Shown here piece after piece: positions 27,638 to 36,699 of a DNA stretch of 64,000 bases (position 1 is the first letter of the stretch; each line of letters starts with the position of its first letter). The notes under the pieces were generated by a model, which was given only the letters and a program-made list of their open reading frames with translations, made no database searches and had not been told where the DNA came from. A program made the position numbers and the translations under genes. Source of the DNA: Sandaracinaceae bacterium (GTDB lineage Bacteria; Myxococcota_A; Polyangia; Polyangiales; Sandaracinaceae); assembly GCA_019637095.1 (NCBI GenBank), contig JAHBWG010000038.1, positions 23,104-87,103 on the forward strand. Direction: 5' to 3'.

Positions 27638-28849
27638 ATGGCTGAATTCGTCTACGAGGCGCGGGCCCGCTCCGGGGAAGTTCGCAAAGGGGTCATGGAG
27701 GCCGAGACCGCCGAGATGGTGGAGACGCGGCTCAAGGCCCAGAACCTCGCGCCGGTGAAGGTCAAGAAGAAGCCGAAGGAGCTCAGCCTCTCGTTCGGCT
27801 CCCCGGTCTCCGAGAAGGAGCTGGTCATCTTCACGCGCCAGTTCGCGACGATGATCGACGCGGGCCTGCCGCTCGTGCAGTGCCTGGAGATCCTCTCCGG
27901 CCAGGGCGACAACAAGCAGTTCAACAAGATCATCAAGGAGGTGAAGGCCTACGTGGAGGGCGGCGGCACGTTCTCGGACGCGCTCTCCAAGCACCCGAAG
28001 GTCTTCGACTCGCTGTACGTGAACCTGGTCGCCGCGGGCGAGCTCGGCGGCATCCTCGACACGATCCTGTCGCGGCTCGCCGTCTACATCGAGAAGCGCG
28101 TCAAGCTGAAGTCGCAGGTCCGCGGCGCGCTCATCTATCCGTCGATCATCGCGTTCGTCGCCGTCAGCGTCATCTTCATCCTGCTCACCTGGGTCATCCC
28201 GGCGTTCCAGGCGATGTTCCGCGACTTCGGCGGGGAGGACTCCCTCCCCGCGATCACGCGCTTCGTCATCGCGGTCAGCCACGGCTTCGTCGACAACCTG
28301 CCGATCCTGATCGTGCTCGTCGTCGCGTTCGGGGTGGTGTTCTCGCTCACCTACCGGACCCCGAAGGGCAAACGCTTCTGGCACAAGACGCTGCTCGGCG
28401 CGCCGCTGCTCGGCCCGGTCATGCGCAAAATCGCGGTCGCGCGCTTCTGCCGGACCCTCGGGACGCTGCTGTCGTCGGGCGTGCCCATCCTCGACGCGAT
28501 GGACATCGTGGCCAAGAGCGCCGGCAACACGATCGTCGAGGACGCGATCAACACGACCAGCGATCGCATCCGCGAGGGCCGGACGATGGCCGAGCCGCTG
28601 ATGGAGACGAAGGTCTTCCCGCCGATGGTCGTGCAGATGATCGGCGTCGGCGAGCAGACGGGCGCGCTCGACAACATGCTCAACAAGATCGCCGACTTCT
28701 ACGAGGAGGAGGTCGACGTCGCGGTCGCCGCGCTGACGAGCATGCTCGAGCCGATCATGCTCGTCGTGATGGGCGGCATCGTCGGCTTCATCATGATCGC
28801 GATGTACATGCCGATCTTCGAGATCGCGGGACAGGTCCAGTCGGAGTAG
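27638..28849 (+). CDS. pilC: Type IV pilus inner-membrane platform protein PilC
   Basis: A 403-residue GspF/PilC family protein, the inner-membrane platform on which PilB and PilT act. Two GspF domains are visible: FTRQFATMIDAGLPLVQCLEIL with the cytoplasmic helix bundle, and its repeat FCRTLGTLLSSGVPILDAMDI. Membrane spans fall near 173-195, 222-245 and 375-395 (EPIMLVVMGGIVGFIMIAMYMPIF). The start MAEFVYEARARSGEVRKGVMEAE is the family N-terminus. The gene order pilT-pilC-pilS matches the Myxococcus and Pseudomonas pil loci in part; pilB, pilR and pilA are not in this window. Confidence 0.96.
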   Translation: MAEFVYEARARSGEVRKGVMEAETAEMVETRLKAQNLAPVKVKKKPKELSLSFGSPVSEKELVIFTRQFATMIDAGLPLVQCLEILSGQGDNKQFNKIIKEVKAYVEGGGTFSDALSKHPKVFDSLYVNLVAAGELGGILDTILSRLAVYIEKRVKLKSQVRGALIYPSIIAFVAVSVIFILLTWVIPAFQAMFRDFGGEDSLPAITRFVIAVSHGFVDNLPILIVLVVAFGVVFSLTYRTPKGKRFWHKTLLGAPLLGPVMRKIAVARFCRTLGTLLSSGVPILDAMDIVAKSAGNTIVEDAINTTSDRIREGRTMAEPLMETKVFPPMVVQMIGVGEQTGALDNMLNKIADFYEEEVDVAVAALTSMLEPIMLVVMGGIVGFIMIAMYMPIFEIAGQVQSE

Positions 28850-28851
28850 CC

Positions 28852-30480
28852 GTGCCCGAGACGCTCCCGCTCCGACGTCGCCAGCTGTGGCTGCTCGGCG
28901 GGAGGCTCGCGGTCGCCACGCTCCTGCTCGGCGGCTACTTCTTCTTCGGAGATCGGCCGGGTGGCTTCACGCAAGACGCCTTGCTCGCGCTCATCTCCGC
29001 GACCTTCGCGGTGAGCCTCGCCTCGCTCGTCGCGCTGCCGCGCGTCGGGCGCCCGGACCTGCTCGTCGCCGCGCAGCTCGTCTACGACCTCGGCCTCGTC
29101 ACCGGGCTCGTGTACCTGTTCGGCGGCGTCGGCAGCGGCTTCAGCTTCCTCTACGGCGTGGTCATCCTCGCCTCGGCGATCCTCCTCGGCGCACGCGCCG
29201 CGCAGCTCGTCACGGCGACCGCGCTCGTGCTCTACCTCGTCGTCGGCATCGGGCTCGCGAACGAGTGGATCCCGCCGCCGCCCGACGCGCCGGAGATGGC
29301 GACCGACCTGCCGCTCGACGCGCTCGGGCTCAACGTCCTGCGCACGCTCGTCGGGCTCATCCTGGTCGGCGTCCTCGCCGGCGGGCTCGCGGAGCGGCTC
29401 CAGCGCGCGGGCGGGCAGCTCCGCGAGGTCGAGCAGAGCGCGGCGGAGTACGCGACGCTCAACGAGGACATCCTGCGCTCGCTCGCCTCGGGGCTCCTGA
29501 CGACCGACCTCGAGGGCGTGATCGTGCGCATCAACCCCGCCGGCGCCGCGCTCCTCGGCGGCGCGCCGGACGCGCTCGAGGGCCAGCGGGCGGACACGCT
29601 GCTGCCGTTCGATCCCGCCGCGCAGAAGAACGTCGAGCGCGGCGACGGGACCGCGCGACGGATCGACGGGAGCACCTTCCCCGTCGGGTTCTCGTGCTCG
29701 CCGCTGCGCGACGGGCGCGGCGAGCACCGCGGCTCGCTCGTCCTGTTCTCCGATCTGACCGAGCTGACGACGCTCCGTCAGAAGGCCGAGCGCGCGGAGC
29801 GGCTCGCCGCGCTCGGCCGCCTCGCGGCCGGGCTCGCGCACGAGATCCGCAACCCGCTCGGCTCGATCTCGGGCTCGGTCGAGCTCGTCCGGGAGGCCGC
29901 CGACCTCGACCCAGAGGACGCGCGCCTGCTCTCGCTCGTCCTCGACGAGGTCGACCGCCTCGACGCGCTCGTCACGACGATGCTGGACGTGGGGCGCCCC
30001 CGCGAGCCCGAGCTCACGTCGGTGGATCTCGGCGCGCTCGTCGACGCGGTGGCGAAGGTCGTCCGCCCGACGACGCCGATCGCGATCCGGGTCCAGGCGC
30101 CGCCGGATCCGGTGCGCGCGCTCGGCGACCCCGGGCAGCTCCGGCAGGTGATCTGGAACCTGCTGAAGAACGCGCTCCAGTTCTCGCCTCCCGGCGGCGA
30201 GGTGCGCGTCGAGGTCGGCTGGGACGAGGACGCGCGCCCGCGTATCGCGGTCAGCGACGACGGCCCCGGGATCGAGGCCGAGGACATGGAGCACCTGTTC
30301 GACATGTTCTTCACCAAGCGACGGCACGGCGTCGGGCTCGGCCTCGCGCTCGTGCGACAGATCGTCGAGGCGCACCGCGGGCGCGTCGTGGTCGACAGCC
30401 GCCCGGGCGAGGGGTCGACCTTCTCGGTGCACCTCTCGGCGGCCGGCATCGAGGAGCGCGCCTCCACCCCGCACCCGTGA
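28852..30480 (+). CDS. pilS: PilS-like membrane sensor histidine kinase
   Basis: A 542-residue two-component kinase. About six N-terminal membrane spans (residues 12-175) are followed by a coiled coil, a PAS domain (EDILRSLASGLLTTDLEGVIVRINPAGAALLG) and a HisKA/HATPase pair: H-box LAHEIRNPLGSISGSVEL, N-box NLLKNALQFS, G1 DDGPGIEAED and G2 GVGLGLALVRQI. The architecture and its place directly after pilC (3 nt gap, GTG start) match PilS, which with PilR controls pilin transcription. No pilR follows; the next gene is on the other strand, so the partner must be elsewhere. Naming rests on context. Confidence 0.85.
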   Translation: MPETLPLRRRQLWLLGGRLAVATLLLGGYFFFGDRPGGFTQDALLALISATFAVSLASLVALPRVGRPDLLVAAQLVYDLGLVTGLVYLFGGVGSGFSFLYGVVILASAILLGARAAQLVTATALVLYLVVGIGLANEWIPPPPDAPEMATDLPLDALGLNVLRTLVGLILVGVLAGGLAERLQRAGGQLREVEQSAAEYATLNEDILRSLASGLLTTDLEGVIVRINPAGAALLGGAPDALEGQRADTLLPFDPAAQKNVERGDGTARRIDGSTFPVGFSCSPLRDGRGEHRGSLVLFSDLTELTTLRQKAERAERLAALGRLAAGLAHEIRNPLGSISGSVELVREAADLDPEDARLLSLVLDEVDRLDALVTTMLDVGRPREPELTSVDLGALVDAVAKVVRPTTPIAIRVQAPPDPVRALGDPGQLRQVIWNLLKNALQFSPPGGEVRVEVGWDEDARPRIAVSDDGPGIEAEDMEHLFDMFFTKRRHGVGLGLALVRQIVEAHRGRVVVDSRPGEGSTFSVHLSAAGIEERASTPHP

Positions 30481-30506
30481 GCGATCGAAGACCTACGGCG
30501 AGTCGG

Positions 30507-31187
30507 TCACTCGGCGAGCGCGTCGACGACGGCCTCGAGCACGTCGGGCTCGAAGAGCATGCCGTTGTGCCCGATGGTCTCGAACCAGCGCACTTCGGCG
30601 TCCGGCAGCGCGGCCGCGCTCGCGGGCGGCGTGACCATGAGGTCGGCGCCGGCGACGAGCGCGGTGTGCGAGACGCCCTCGGCGCGGTGACGGCCGAGGT
30701 GCAAGCGGCGCACGATCGGGCTCTCGGGCACGAGCGCGGCGCGGAGCGGTCCCGGCGCGAGCCGCGCGCTCCTCGTACCGGCGTGCGGCGTCGCGAGCGT
30801 GACGAGCCGGCTCACCCGCGCTGCGCCGCCGAGCTCCTGCACGTACCAGCGCGCGAGCAGGCCACCGAGCGAGTGCCCGACGAGGTCGAGCCGCGCGCCC
30901 GGATCGACGTGCCGCTCGACGTGCGCGGCGAGCCCCTCCGCGACGCGGTGGAACGAGGTGAGCGAGCCGTACGTGAAGTCGAGCGTCGAGACGCCGAGGC
31001 GCTCCTCGACGTGCGCGCGCATCGGCTCGAACACCGGCCCGGCCGCGCCGAAGCCGTGCACGAACACGACGACGCGCGCGGCCTCGCCGGGCACGTAGCG
31101 ACGCGGGCGGCGCCCCCGGATCATCAGCGCGCCCTGGCGCGCCCACGCCATCGCCTCGCGGCCGAGCATGCGCGCCGACTCACGCAT
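30507..31187 (-). CDS. Alpha/beta hydrolase (lipase-like)
   Basis: A 226-residue alpha/beta-fold hydrolase. The oxyanion motif VVVFVHGFGAAG lies near 40-50; the nucleophile elbow is GHSLGGLLARW (Ser near 105). VTLATPHAGT resembles triacylglycerol-lipase or PGAP1-like hydrolases, and GHNGMLFEPDVL supplies the likely catalytic His. No signal peptide is obvious, although the N-terminus is basic and short. It is the last gene of the minus-strand trp-containing unit, overlapping the SDR gene by 8 nt. Substrate unknown; an ester or lipid is likely. Confidence 0.82.
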   Translation of the reverse strand: MRESARMLGREAMAWARQGALMIRGRRPRRYVPGEAARVVVFVHGFGAAGPVFEPMRAHVEERLGVSTLDFTYGSLTSFHRVAEGLAAHVERHVDPGARLDLVGHSLGGLLARWYVQELGGAARVSRLVTLATPHAGTRSARLAPGPLRAALVPESPIVRRLHLGRHRAEGVSHTALVAGADLMVTPPASAAALPDAEVRWFETIGHNGMLFEPDVLEAVVDALAE

Positions 31188-32247
31188 AGCGCGGCACCCA
31201 CCGCTCGGCCTGGTACCAGCGGAGCACCTGCCGCCAGCCCTCCGCGAAGCGCGGGTAGCGGGGCACCCACCCGAGGGCGCGGAGCTTCTGCGCGTCGATC
31301 ACGAGGTCGTCGTAGAGTAGCGTGAGCGCCTCGCGATCCAAGCGCACGCGCAGCGCGGGCTTCAGCCCGTGCCTCATGACGACCAGCTTCCACGCGCCGA
31401 GGGCGACCGAGTCGGCGGCCTGGTAGGCGCCGCGCCGGACGAACAGCCGCGCGACCCGGTCGAGCACCGGCCGCGGGAGCGTGCCCGAGGGCACCATCGG
31501 CAGGCCGTACGCGCGGATCGTCTCGGCCACGCGGTCGCCCAGGGTGAGCGCGTCCTCGTCGGCGACGTTGTAGACCTCGTACGCCGCCTCGGGCCGATCG
31601 AGCACGAACACCGCCGCGCGGGCGACGTCCTCCGCGTGCACGAGGGTCGCCGTCGGCCCGCCGCTCGGGCGCGGCAGGACCGGGGTGACGAGCCGCATGA
31701 CCGGCCCGACCGCGAGCAGCGCCGCGGCGAAGTGACGCCCGCGCCGGCCGTAGAGCGGCGCCGGACGCAGGATCGTCCACGCGGTCGGCCCATCGCCGTG
31801 CGCGCGGAGCGCCTCCTCGGCGGCGAGCTTGCTCGCGCCGTGCTCGCCCCGCGGCGCGACCCGCGCGTCCTCGGTGAGCGCCCCCGCCTGGCCGGGGGCG
31901 TAGATCATCGATGTGGAGACTTGCACGAAACGTTGCACCCCGGCGGCCCGCGACGCGGCGAAGAGCGTGCGCACGACCTCGGTGTTCACCTCGTGGAGCG
32001 CGCGCGGGGTCGCGCCGACGTCGAGCAGCGCGGCCGTGTGGATCACCGCGTCGCAGCCCGCGACGAGCGAGCGCACGAACGCGGCGTCGCGCAGGTCGCC
32101 GGCGCGGACCTCGCCGCGCACGGGCTGCTGCACGCCCTTGGCCGTCAGGTCGTTGGCGATCACCCGGTAGCCCGCCGCCTCCGCGAGCGGGATCACGTAG
32201 TTGCCGACCGTCCCGGCGGCCCCGGTGACGAGCACGCGGCGGCTCAT
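31180..32247 (-). CDS. NAD-dependent epimerase/dehydratase (extended SDR), atypical catalytic site
   Basis: A 355-residue extended SDR. The N-terminus RRVLVTGAAGTVGNYVIPLA is the NAD-binding Rossmann start (GAAGTVG). VIHTAALLDVG and VQVSTSMIYAPG hold the usual active-site strand. The YxxxK motif is altered: the sequence reads EHGASKLAAEE, so His stands where the catalytic Tyr is expected. The C-terminal domain (VHAEDVARAAVFVLDR, EVYNVADEDALTLGD) resembles 3-beta-hydroxysteroid dehydrogenase-like members. ATG at 32247 overlaps the trpC stop (ATGA), so it is coupled to tryptophan genes. The substrate is unknown. Confidence 0.82.
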   Translation of the reverse strand: MSRRVLVTGAAGTVGNYVIPLAEAAGYRVIANDLTAKGVQQPVRGEVRAGDLRDAAFVRSLVAGCDAVIHTAALLDVGATPRALHEVNTEVVRTLFAASRAAGVQRFVQVSTSMIYAPGQAGALTEDARVAPRGEHGASKLAAEEALRAHGDGPTAWTILRPAPLYGRRGRHFAAALLAVGPVMRLVTPVLPRPSGGPTATLVHAEDVARAAVFVLDRPEAAYEVYNVADEDALTLGDRVAETIRAYGLPMVPSGTLPRPVLDRVARLFVRRGAYQAADSVALGAWKLVVMRHGLKPALRVRLDREALTLLYDDLVIDAQKLRALGWVPRYPRFAEGWRQVLRWYQAERWVPRYA

Positions 32248-33029
32248 CGCCCCAGCTCCTCGAGCCACGCGGCGAGCCGCGCGCCCGGATCCGGCGCGGC
32301 CATCAGGCCGCTCCCCACGAGGACCGCGTCGGCCCGCGACGCGGCCGCCGCTCGAAGCTCGTCGGCGCTCTGCACCCCGCTCATGTACACCGCCACACGG
32401 TCTTTGGGGATCTTCTCGACCAACGCGGCGGCGCGGCGGGGGTCGAGGGCGAACGTCCGGAGGTCGCGCGCGTTGATGCCGACGTGCCGGGCGTCCGTCG
32501 CGAGCGCGCGCTCGAGCTCCTGCTCACTGGCCGCCTCGACGAGGGGCGCGAGCCCGCGCGCGGCGCAACCGCGGACGAGGTCGCGGAGCGTCGCGTCGTC
32601 GAGCGCGTTGACGAGCAACAGGACCAGGGACGCGCCGCAGCGGACCGCGAGGTCGAGCTGCAGCGCGTCGAGCACGAACTCCTTGAACAGCACCGGCACG
32701 GGCGCGACCGCGCGCGCGACGCGCCGCAGCGCGAGCGGCGAGCCGCCGAAGCCGGGGCCGTCGCACAGCACGCTGATCGCGTCCGCCCCGCCCGCCGCGT
32801 AGCCGCGCGCGACCCGCACCGCCTCGCCCGGCGCCCAGGGGCGGATCGCGCCCGCGCTCGGGCTGCGGAACTTCACCTCGGCGATGACCCGCGGCCGCGC
32901 CCCCGCCGGCCGGGCGAGGTCGGGCGGCGCGCCCCCGCGTCGCAGCCCGGGCTCCGCCACCGCGAGGTGGCGCGCGCGCCGCGCGATCTCGCGCCGCTTG
33001 CGGGCGAGGATCGGCCCGAGGTAGCTCAC
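32244..33029 (-). CDS. trpC: Indole-3-glycerol-phosphate synthase, atypical
   Basis: A 261-residue TIM-barrel protein matching TrpC, which cyclises CdRP to indole-3-glycerol phosphate. Start [15 protein letters not shown] is typical. IAEVKFRSPSAGAI holds the Glu and Lys of the substrate site; VLFKEFVLD the general-acid Lys; PLVEAASEQEL the general-base Glu; GINARDL the Asn; and AVLVGSGLM the phosphate loop. The ESG motif on strand 7 is changed to YMSGVQ, so the Glu aligned with Glu210 of the Sulfolobus enzyme is Met. GTG at 33029 overlaps the trpD stop. Reduced or altered activity is possible. Confidence 0.88.
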   Translation of the reverse strand: MSYLGPILARKRREIARRARHLAVAEPGLRRGGAPPDLARPAGARPRVIAEVKFRSPSAGAIRPWAPGEAVRVARGYAAGGADAISVLCDGPGFGGSPLALRRVARAVAPVPVLFKEFVLDALQLDLAVRCGASLVLLLVNALDDATLRDLVRGCAARGLAPLVEAASEQELERALATDARHVGINARDLRTFALDPRRAAALVEKIPKDRVAVYMSGVQSADELRAAAASRADAVLVGSGLMAAPDPGARLAAWLEELGR

Positions 33030-34045
33030 GGCGCCCTCCGCGCGACCCACCGATCGAGGAGCGCGCGCGCATCGGCGCGATCGATGGCCGCGGCCGCGCG
33101 CTCCGCCGCCGCGCGCAGGTCCGTCTCGACGCCGGCGACGACGAGCGCGGCCGCCGCGTTGATCACGACCGCCGCGCGCGGAGCGCCCGTCGCGCCGTCG
33201 AGCACGGCGCGCACGATCGCGGCGTTCGCGCCGGCGTCGCCGCCCGCGAGGCCCTCGAGGGCGACCGGCGCGAGGCCGAAGTCAGCCGGCTCGACGACGC
33301 GCTCCGTGACCTCGCCCGCGTCGAGCACGGCCACGCGCGTCGGCCCGGCGGGCGAGACCTCGTCGAGCCCGCCCTCGCCGTGGACGACCCACGCGCGCTC
33401 CACCCCGAGCGCGCCGAGGACCTCCGCGATCGCGCCGAGCCGCGCAGGATCGTAGAGCCCGAGGAGCTGGTGGGTCGCGCCGGCCGGGTTGGCGAGCGGG
33501 CCGAGCAGGTTGAAGAAGGTGCGCAGACCGAGCTCGCGACGCACGGGCGCGGCGTACCGCAGCGCGCCGTGGAAGGCGGGCGCGAAGAGGAACGCGATGC
33601 CGAGCTCGTCGAGGCACGCGGCGCTCGCCTCCGGGCCCTCGTCGAGCGCGACGCCGAGCGCCTCGAGCACGTCGGCGCTCCCCGAGCGCGAGGAGACCGC
33701 GCGGTTGCCGTGCTTGGCGACGCGCACACCGCACGCGGCGACCACGAGCGCGCCCGCGGTGCTGATGTTGAACGTGCCCGCGCCGTCGCCGCCGGTGCCG
33801 CACGTGTCGAGCAGCGGCCGGCGCGCCGGCCCCGGGAGCGCCACGGCAGCTCGCCGCAGCGCGCGCGCGGCCGCGGCGAGCTCGCCCGGCGTCTCTCCCC
33901 GCATGCGCAGCGCGACCGCGAGCGCCGCGACGTGCACCGGGCTCGCCTCGCCCGCGAGGATGCGCGCCATCGCCGCCTCCATCGCGGGCGCGTCGAGGAC
34001 CTCGCCGGCGACGACGCGGGCGAGCGCGTCGGCGAGCTCGCTCAC
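33026..34045 (-). CDS. trpD: Anthranilate phosphoribosyltransferase
   Basis: A 339-residue enzyme joining anthranilate to PRPP, the second step of tryptophan synthesis. The PRPP loop [37 protein letters not shown] and the anthranilate-side [19 protein letters not shown] are intact. [11 protein letters not shown] is the normal C-terminal motif. The GTG start at 34045 overlaps the trpG stop (GTGA) and its own stop overlaps trpC in the same way, so trpG-trpD-trpC are translationally coupled. trpE, trpF, trpA and trpB are absent here. Confidence 0.95.
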   Translation of the reverse strand: MSELADALARVVAGEVLDAPAMEAAMARILAGEASPVHVAALAVALRMRGETPGELAAAARALRRAAVALPGPARRPLLDTCGTGGDGAGTFNISTAGALVVAACGVRVAKHGNRAVSSRSGSADVLEALGVALDEGPEASAACLDELGIAFLFAPAFHGALRYAAPVRRELGLRTFFNLLGPLANPAGATHQLLGLYDPARLGAIAEVLGALGVERAWVVHGEGGLDEVSPAGPTRVAVLDAGEVTERVVEPADFGLAPVALEGLAGGDAGANAAIVRAVLDGATGAPRAAVVINAAAALVVAGVETDLRAAAERAAAAIDRADARALLDRWVARRAP

Positions 34046-34626
34046 CCGCGCCCCCGCGCCGGCAGACGCCGGAGGAAGCCGCGCAACAGCGCGTGCCCGT
34101 GCTCGGTGAGGAACGACTCCGGATGGAACTGCACCCCTTCGACGTCGTGCTCGCGGTGCCGCAGGCCCATGATCTCGCCCTCGGCGGTCCACGCGGTGAT
34201 CTCGAGGACGTCCGGGAGCGTCTCGCGCTCGACGATGAGCGAGTGGTAGCGGGTGGCGGTGAACGGGCTCGGGAGGCCTTCGAAGACGCCCATCCCCGCG
34301 TGCTCGATCGGCGAGGTGCGGCCGTGCATCAGCCGCGGCGCGCGCACGACGCGGCCGCCGTACGCCTGCCCGATCGCCTGGTGGCCCAGGCACACGCCCA
34401 GCAGCGGGAGCGTCCCCGCGAGGCGGCGGACGCACTCGAGCGTGATCCCGGCCTCGTCGGGCGTCCCGGGCCCCGGCGAGAGGAGCACGCCCTCGGGCCG
34501 CATCGCGAGCAGGCCGTCGACGTCGATCGCGTCGTTGCGCACCACCTCGACCGACGCCCCCTCCTCGGCGAGGTACTGGACGAGGTTGTAGGTGAAGGAA
34601 TCGTAGTTGTCGACGACGACGATCAC
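34042..34626 (-). CDS. trpG: Anthranilate synthase glutamine amidotransferase component
   Basis: A 194-residue class I glutamine amidotransferase giving ammonia to anthranilate synthase; in many bacteria it also serves as PabA for p-aminobenzoate. [19 protein letters not shown] is the family start, [15 protein letters not shown] the catalytic Cys and [11 protein letters not shown] the His-Glu pair. GTG at 34626 is preferred over the TTG at 34662 because family members begin exactly there and GGTGAG precedes it. It begins 4 nt after the stop of the upstream lipoprotein gene. No synthase subunit (trpE) is adjacent. Confidence 0.93.
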   Translation of the reverse strand: MIVVVDNYDSFTYNLVQYLAEEGASVEVVRNDAIDVDGLLAMRPEGVLLSPGPGTPDEAGITLECVRRLAGTLPLLGVCLGHQAIGQAYGGRVVRAPRLMHGRTSPIEHAGMGVFEGLPSPFTATRYHSLIVERETLPDVLEITAWTAEGEIMGLRHREHDVEGVQFHPESFLTEHGHALLRGFLRRLPARGRG

Positions 34627-34630
34627 GCGC

Positions 34631-35188
34631 TCACCGTCTATCTCGGGCCTCGGGCTCGTCAACCGGGCCGCCGGGCGCGGGCGGCGCCGCGGGCAGCAGC
34701 GCGTCCATCGCGCGCACGACGCCGACCAGCGCGACCTCGGCGCGCCGGAGCTCGCGCACCGCGTCGATCACCACGAGCGGGTCCTGGGTCACTCCGCCCG
34801 CGAGGGCCGCGCGGTAGGACTCGAGCGCGCTCGCGCGCTGACGATGGGCGGCGACGAGGCGGCGCTGGAAGTCCCGCCCCTCGTCGGTCGTCACGCGCGC
34901 CTCCTCGAGCGCGGCGACCTGGCGCGTCGCCGCCGGGATCGCGGTCGTCTCGAGCAGCTCGGCGGCGTGGACCGGTCGCTCGTCGGCGACGCGCTGCTCG
35001 ACGCGCGCGAGCGGCTCGAGCGCGGGGTCCGCGTCGAGGATCGCGTGCAGGACGGTGAGGTCGTCGCGCAGCGCGGGCGCCGGGCCCTCCGGCTCGCTGC
35101 CGCAGGCGAGGAAGAACGAAGCGAACAGAGCGAGCCCGGCGCGCGGAGCGGACCGGCCCGATCGCAGGCGCCGTGGATCAGAGCACAT
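34631..35188 (-). CDS. Small helical putative lipoprotein
   Basis: A 185-residue protein with a basic N-terminus and a hydrophobic segment ending in the lipobox SFFLAC (Cys29), so it is likely exported and lipidated. The rest is helical and Ala/Arg/Glu-rich, with no recognised domain. It is the first gene of the minus-strand unit that continues into trpG, trpD, trpC, the SDR and the lipase. A TACCCT hexamer lies 10 nt before its ATG. Why a lipoprotein leads a tryptophan operon is not clear; co-transcription may be incidental. Confidence 0.65.
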   Translation of the reverse strand: MCSDPRRLRSGRSAPRAGLALFASFFLACGSEPEGPAPALRDDLTVLHAILDADPALEPLARVEQRVADERPVHAAELLETTAIPAATRQVAALEEARVTTDEGRDFQRRLVAAHRQRASALESYRAALAGGVTQDPLVVIDAVRELRRAEVALVGVVRAMDALLPAAPPAPGGPVDEPEARDRR

Positions 35189-35198
35189 CGGGTGCCGG

Positions 35199-35204
35199 AG
35201 GGTA
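35199..35204 (-). promoter_or_regulatory. -10-like TACCCT before the lipoprotein-trpGDC unit
   Basis: The minus strand reads TACCCT ending 10 nt before the ATG at 35188, in the 117 bp divergent gap. It probably drives the six-gene unit ending at 30507. Confidence 0.45.
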
Positions 35205-35225
35205 GCAGCGGAGCGGCGCGGGTGC

Positions 35226-35255
35226 TTGACACCGTCGAGCGCGCCCGGATACCTT
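35226..35255 (+). promoter_or_regulatory. Sigma-70 type promoter (TTGACA, N18, TACCTT)
   Basis: A perfect -35 hexamer TTGACA (35226-35231) and TACCTT (35250-35255) 18 nt apart, about 50 nt before the ATG at 35306. It is the only classical two-box promoter I could find in the window. Confidence 0.6.
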
Positions 35256-35305
35256 CCGCGTCGCGAAACGACGGCACCTTCTCGGGGGGCTGCAAGGCCT
35301 GATCG

Positions 35306-36652
35306 ATGGCAACACCCAAGAAAAAGCGGGATCTACGAGCGCGGCTCGGTCGAACGATCACTCCGAAGACCAAGGGAGGGGCCGACGACGTCGCGCCGCC
35401 CCCGGGGGCGGCGAGCGCGCCCGAGCTCGACGCCTACGAACCGGAGGAAGAAGAGGCAGCGGCAGCCCCCGCGCCAGCCGCTCCGGCGCCGTTCGCGTCC
35501 GCCGCCGCAGCGCCGGCCGCCGCGGCCCCGCCGGCGCGCCCGAAGCCGCGGGTCACCCCGCCTCCGGCGGGGGTCACGCCGCCTCCGATGGGCGTCGCGG
35601 CGCCCCCGCCCGGGCTCGGAGGGGGTCCGATGGGTATCGCCGCTCCGCCGTTCGCGCAGCCGGCGCCCGTGGCGCCGATCGGCCCCGCGGATCCGTTCTC
35701 CGCCGCGGCCGCCGCGCCGCAGGAGAAGGTCGTCCGCCTCGAGTTCGACGACCGCCTCGTCGCGGACGCCGAGGTCGGGAAGACGCAGACGTTCAAGATC
35801 GCGATCATCGCGGCCGTCGTGCTCGTGGTCGGCCTGATGGTCGGGTTCTTCGGTGGCTCGACCTTCGAGAACCGGAAGATCTTCGATCGCACCGTGCGGG
35901 ACGCGCAGTCGATCTACACGTCGATCAACGAGGCCTCGGCCACGATCACGTCGGCGCAGCGGCACATCAACGCGATGGTGACCGCCGCGGCGGGGAGCGA
36001 GGCCGAGGGCCGGGCGCCGGCCGTCGACTACGACGCGATCGCCGCGCTGCGCGCGCTCCAGCAGCCGTTCAACGCCAACGCGTTCACCAACAAGAACTAC
36101 AACGCGTTCAGCGCGGAGACGGTCCACGACCTGTTCCAGTACCTGATGAACGTCACGCAGCTCTGGCACGAGTTCCAGGCGCTGGCGGCGAGCACCCTCG
36201 CCGAGGCCGCGCGCGAGGAGCTCAACCGGACGGCGGGCGAGCTGGCGGAGAGCGCGACCACGCAGTACGGCGCGCTCCTCATGCGTGGCGAAGGGGGCGT
36301 GCTCGCGGGCAGCCTCGTCTTCCTCTCCCCCGTCGACGGCGGACAGCCGGGGCAGGTCCTGGCGAGGCCGAGCCGGCGCGGACCGGGCCGGAACATGACC
36401 CTCTTCTCCTTCGGCGACGGCCAGAGCATCGAGGAGGGCGCCGCGCCCTCGTTCGTCATGCTCATCGACAACGCGACGAGCCGCGGCGTGCTCGCGGATC
36501 AGACCGGCGCGTTCGGCCGCTACCTGAACGACCTGCGGCGCATCAAGCCGATGGTCGACCAGACCGTCGAGATCCAGGGCCGCCTGCTCACCTCGATCAG
36601 CCAGGCGCTCACCGAGGCGGGCGCCACCGTCGGCCCTCCCCCGGCGGAGTAG
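35306..36652 (+). CDS. Single-pass membrane protein with Pro/Ala-rich cytoplasmic domain, unknown function
   Basis: A 448-residue protein. Residues 1-150 are basic then Pro/Ala/acidic low complexity, probably disordered and cytoplasmic. One membrane helix (FKIAIIAAVVLVVGLMVGFFGG, about 164-185) precedes a periplasmic domain of about 260 residues, mostly helical (TVRDAQSIYTSINEASATI, TVHDLFQYLMNVTQLWHEF), with a possible beta segment around MTLFSFGDG. I recognise no family. It has its own strong promoter and no co-transcribed partner, since the FHA gene 48 nt downstream has a separate hexamer. Confidence 0.7.
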   Translation: MATPKKKRDLRARLGRTITPKTKGGADDVAPPPGAASAPELDAYEPEEEEAAAAPAPAAPAPFASAAAAPAAAAPPARPKPRVTPPPAGVTPPPMGVAAPPPGLGGGPMGIAAPPFAQPAPVAPIGPADPFSAAAAAPQEKVVRLEFDDRLVADAEVGKTQTFKIAIIAAVVLVVGLMVGFFGGSTFENRKIFDRTVRDAQSIYTSINEASATITSAQRHINAMVTAAAGSEAEGRAPAVDYDAIAALRALQQPFNANAFTNKNYNAFSAETVHDLFQYLMNVTQLWHEFQALAASTLAEAAREELNRTAGELAESATTQYGALLMRGEGGVLAGSLVFLSPVDGGQPGQVLARPSRRGPGRNMTLFSFGDGQSIEEGAAPSFVMLIDNATSRGVLADQTGAFGRYLNDLRRIKPMVDQTVEIQGRLLTSISQALTEAGATVGPPPAE

Positions 36653-36687
36653 CGCCACCGTCTCTGGCCGCCGCGCTGCGGCGATGG

Positions 36688-36693
36688 TAGCGT
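36688..36693 (+). promoter_or_regulatory. -10-like TAGCGT before the plus-strand FHA gene
   Basis: TAGCGT ends 6 nt before the GTG at 36700. Confidence 0.4.
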
Positions 36694-36699
36694 GCGGGC

